A DNA stretch of 7,660 nucleotides, from the NCBI GenBank assembly GCA_964372855.1, contig CAYJRY010000051.1, forward strand, positions 1-7,660. The letters are read 5' to 3'. The notes under the pieces are model-generated. The model worked only from the letters and a program-made list of their open reading frames with translations. It had not been told where the DNA came from and did not search any database. This document shows positions 5,038 to 7,660 of the stretch, piece by piece. The stretch's first letter is position 1; each line of letters opens with the position of its first letter. The DNA is from JACOXT01 sp964372855 (lineage in GTDB: Bacteria; Patescibacteriota; Microgenomatia; Levybacterales; UBA12049). The position numbers were made by a program, and so were the translations under genes.

Positions 5038-7575
5038 TTAGTAATTTGTCGCCAATTGATAAGCTTCTATTAGCTCAACTAATTTAGCAAAAGTTTTGAT
5101 ATTTTGATTTTCATCAAAAATTCTTTGTTTAACTTTGATATATCTCCATTTCTTTCCTGTCAATTTAGAAGCATCATTACACCATTCCTCTGCTCTTTTA
5201 TCTTTTAATTCAACATCTATTGTTTCTGCACCTTTTGTTTCAACAACATAGAATCCATTATCTGTTTCTATGATAAAATCTGGTAAATAGTAGGAAATTC
5301 CTTTATCATGGTTAACATATTCAATATAAAAATTTAAGTTTATATCATTCTTAATAAATTTTTTAACGTCTTTTGCAGAATCTAAAAATATACAGAATCT
5401 TCCTTCTAAATCATTGTCAATAGGAATTAAATTAAGGATACATTTTTTAGAAGTATAAACTTGTTTTCTAGTTAAAAATGGTGCAATATGCGAAGCTTTC
5501 TTTGGATCAGAATGGATTTTGACCTCTTGTGGTTTAATTGTTAGTGTATTTATAACTCTTGGGAATAAAGTTAATAGATAAGACGCAATATTTTTCTCCA
5601 CAAATTGCTGTAAGAATTTTTTATTATTCATTTCTTCTTCTTTTAATGGTCTCCCAAATAATCTTTTAACAATGTATTCTTTTAATTTTGGCATTAGTTC
5701 ATAATTCTTTGAAGGGATTTTACAAGTTCTAAGGATTAAGCTTGAGTAATAACCAACAATTGCCTCAAAATTCTCTGGAATTGGCTGATTCCATTCGTCT
5801 TTCCAAACTTCTACATTTGTTAATACTTCCCTTCCTCTTGCAACTTTCTTAATAGAATATGATTTAAGATCCAACTCAAACGGACCTTTAGGTAAATTTT
5901 CTATTTTAATGTCATCAAAGGAACGATTTATCCTAGTGTATTTTGGAGTAACACTTGGTATTTCTAAATCAAATTTCATCTTTCCAGCATCAACGAATAC
6001 ATTAGTGATATTTGGCAGGTCTTTTTCCTTAATCCTCTCAATTTTTACTCCTTCTTTCTTTAATTCAGCTTCAATAAAATCTACAAAAGCATTTGAGCCA
6101 AATACATCAACAGTTTCTTTAAATTCTGAGCCTGGACCAAACATTAATCTTAAACCTCTTCCCAAAGTTTGCTCTGGAAGAATATTTGCTTTAGAAGTGT
6201 ATGGTCTTAATCCAACAATAACATTAACGTTTTTAACATCCCAGCCTTCTCTTAACATTAAAACACTTACAACTGCCCTATATTTATCATCACTAGAATC
6301 TAAACTTCTTGATTCTTTCTTTAATTTAATCCAATCTTTTTCAGAAATATCTCCTTTTAGGTTAGTATGAATTAAAAGAACTTTTCCTTTTAAGTCAGAT
6401 TTTGTTTCTAGGAAATCTCTAATATCTTCTGCTTCTTTTGTTTTATTAGCCATGAAGAATATTATTGGGTTCTTTTTTACTTTTGACATGGCTTCTTTGT
6501 ATCTTCTCCATCTTCTTACTCCTGCTTCAATATAATCTCTGTAAATAACATCTGCTCTATCAGAAGGGGTTTCTTTCGCATTTTCAACCTCCCCTATTAT
6601 TGGGTGTTTTACAATTTTGTTGCTTATTGCATCAGCTAAAGCAAAATCAGTTATAATCCATTGAAACAAGCTTCCTGTATCTTGTTTTTTAGGTGTGGCA
6701 GAAAAATCTAATTGAAAACCAAAATGCTTTCCATTATTTTTAAAATTCTTAAACACTTTTATGATAAATTCATTCCATTTTAATTCTGGATCCCATGCAT
6801 GATGAGCTTCATCATTAATTATAGAAATATCTTCATTGTTGAAAATGTCTTCAGAAATAAGTTCATAAGCAGTTTTTTCTTTTGGTTTTGTCCCAACAAT
6901 TGCTTCTACAGGATTCAAGTTATTATCATTTGATCTTTCATATAACTTCTGGACATTTGTAAGATAAATTCTTCCTTTTGCAGATCTGCTTGTTAGTTCA
7001 TCTTCTAGGATAACATCAATATCCCAATAATTTTGAAATTCTACTGGGATTAAAGGGTCATTTTTGAATATCTTTCCGCCTTCTAAATCATCTCTTAATC
7101 TTTCATGAACTGCGATATTTGGAGCTATTACTAAAAAGTTTTTTGTAAATTCTTTATTATTCTCAAGAATCCTATTGAAGAAACTCCAAACAATTGCTAA
7201 AGCCATAACTTTTGTTTTTCCTGTTCCCGTAGCCATCTTAAAGCAGTATTTAGCAAATAAATCTTCATGAGGATTATAAGCTACTTTTTTCTTAATATCA
7301 TAATTAACAATTAGTTCTCTTAATGTTCTAATTTTCTTAACTTCATACAAATAAATCAAAGTTTCAATAGCTTCTCTCTGACAGAAATAATATCTAAATT
7401 CTGTATCATTAATTAAATGCCCGTCTTTGAACCAGAAATTTAAGAGTGTTTTTGTAGTTTTAGAAACTCCTGGATAATCTGATTCTCTCCATTTATTGAC
7501 TTCTTCTCTTATTTTTGGAACTAAATGGCAAGATGTTTCTATTCTTTTCTCTGGTTGATTAAATGGACCATTCAT
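5038..7575 (-). CDS. Type III-like restriction endonuclease: DEAH helicase with C-terminal PD-(D/E)xK nuclease
   Basis: An 845-residue superfamily 2 helicase-nuclease. In order: a Q motif (RYYFCQREAI, Gln66), Walker A ATGTGKT (115-121), motif Ia FLVIAPN (147-153), DEAH (255-258), SAT (292-294), motif V REGWDV (442-447) and motif VI QTLGRGLR (469-476). Near the C-terminus PDF (765-767) and ETK (779-781) give a PD-(D/E)xK site with Asp766, Glu779 and Lys781. All key residues are intact. The layout is that of type III Res subunits, which translocate on DNA and cut with a partner methyltransferase. At 845 residues it is somewhat shorter than classical Res and may belong to the BPTD_3080-like group. 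The start is set by an ATGA overlap with the upstream gene and by GGAAGTGA seven bases before the ATG, a good ribosome site. Confidence 0.9.
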   Translation of the reverse strand: MNGPFNQPEKRIETSCHLVPKIREEVNKWRESDYPGVSKTTKTLLNFWFKDGHLINDTEFRYYFCQREAIETLIYLYEVKKIRTLRELIVNYDIKKKVAYNPHEDLFAKYCFKMATGTGKTKVMALAIVWSFFNRILENNKEFTKNFLVIAPNIAVHERLRDDLEGGKIFKNDPLIPVEFQNYWDIDVILEDELTSRSAKGRIYLTNVQKLYERSNDNNLNPVEAIVGTKPKEKTAYELISEDIFNNEDISIINDEAHHAWDPELKWNEFIIKVFKNFKNNGKHFGFQLDFSATPKKQDTGSLFQWIITDFALADAISNKIVKHPIIGEVENAKETPSDRADVIYRDYIEAGVRRWRRYKEAMSKVKKNPIIFFMANKTKEAEDIRDFLETKSDLKGKVLLIHTNLKGDISEKDWIKLKKESRSLDSSDDKYRAVVSVLMLREGWDVKNVNVIVGLRPYTSKANILPEQTLGRGLRLMFGPGSEFKETVDVFGSNAFVDFIEAELKKEGVKIERIKEKDLPNITNVFVDAGKMKFDLEIPSVTPKYTRINRSFDDIKIENLPKGPFELDLKSYSIKKVARGREVLTNVEVWKDEWNQPIPENFEAIVGYYSSLILRTCKIPSKNYELMPKLKEYIVKRLFGRPLKEEEMNNKKFLQQFVEKNIASYLLTLFPRVINTLTIKPQEVKIHSDPKKASHIAPFLTRKQVYTSKKCILNLIPIDNDLEGRFCIFLDSAKDVKKFIKNDINLNFYIEYVNHDKGISYYLPDFIIETDNGFYVVETKGAETIDVELKDKRAEEWCNDASKLTGKKWRYIKVKQRIFDENQNIKTFAKLVELIEAYQLATNY

Positions 7576-7660
7576 TTTATTGTCACTTCCCTAATTGTAC
7601 TTGTGTCGTTTCCAAAAATATCAATAACTTTTATTAGAATTTTATATGTTCCTGGCTTAT
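7572..7660 (-). CDS. C-terminal end of an upstream operon gene, possibly the DNA methyltransferase
   Basis: Twenty-eight codons and the stop of a minus-strand gene enter from the right edge. The peptide begins KPGTYKILIKVIDIFGND and ends EVTIK, and its TGA (7574-7572) overlaps the ATG of the restriction gene as ATGA. No methyltransferase motif is visible in so short a piece. The call rests on position, since mod normally precedes res in type III-like systems, and on my recollection that such methyltransferases can end in a beta-strand segment with a VDIFGND-like sequence. The reading frame and coupling are well supported; the identity is a guess. Confidence 0.5.
   Translation of the reverse strand, partial: KPGTYKILIKVIDIFGNDTSTIREVTIK

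Noticed and set aside
5909..6370. Plus-strand open frame of 153 codons opposite the restriction gene
   Set aside because: It is antisense to helicase motifs V and VI, and no promoter or ribosome site precedes it.

Overview
The window looks archaeal, probably from a DPANN-type genome. I infer this from a PIN-ATPase-KH protein of the archaeal COG1855 type, TTTATAAA-type TATA boxes about 26 bp before leaderless or short-leader start codons, oligo-T terminators without GC-rich hairpins, and two VapB-type antitoxin genes of archaeal character. The DPANN placement is weaker: it rests on overall look and on a small zinc-ribbon/basic-helix protein that resembles ones I remember from such genomes.

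Layout. Positions 1-817 hold toxin-antitoxin material on the minus strand. The first 11 codons of one antitoxin run off the left edge (1-33), and a complete vapBC pair follows (784-147). Their promoters share an ungapped element made of a TATA box and a tandem 22-bp A-rich unit. Each has its own palindrome between TATA box and start codon, as expected of autoregulated antitoxins. A divergent intergenic region (785-1035) leads to a large plus-strand gene for a PIN-ATPase-KH protein (1036-2811). It ends in a convergent intergenic region with oligo-T tracts on both strands (2812-2943).

From 2944 to the right edge the DNA becomes much more AT-rich, by eye about 30% GC against 45-50% on the left. 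It carries one compact minus-strand operon. In transcription order this is the 3' end of a gene that may be a DNA methyltransferase (7660-7572), an 845-aa type III-like restriction helicase-nuclease (7575-5038), a 492-aa protein with two Rx4H motifs that I read as tandem HEPN domains (5026-3548), and a 200-aa zinc-ribbon protein with a long basic helical region (3546-2944). Gaps are -4, +11 and +1 nt, so co-expression is very likely.

The operon is the main point of interest. It reads as a restriction-modification locus carrying an extra gene for a possible two-HEPN ribonuclease. Known anticodon nucleases such as PrrC sit inside restriction loci in a comparable way, so a working hypothesis is a two-layer defence island: DNA cleavage backed by an RNA-cleaving abortive response. 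The HEPN reading and the link to restriction are inferences from motifs and gene order.
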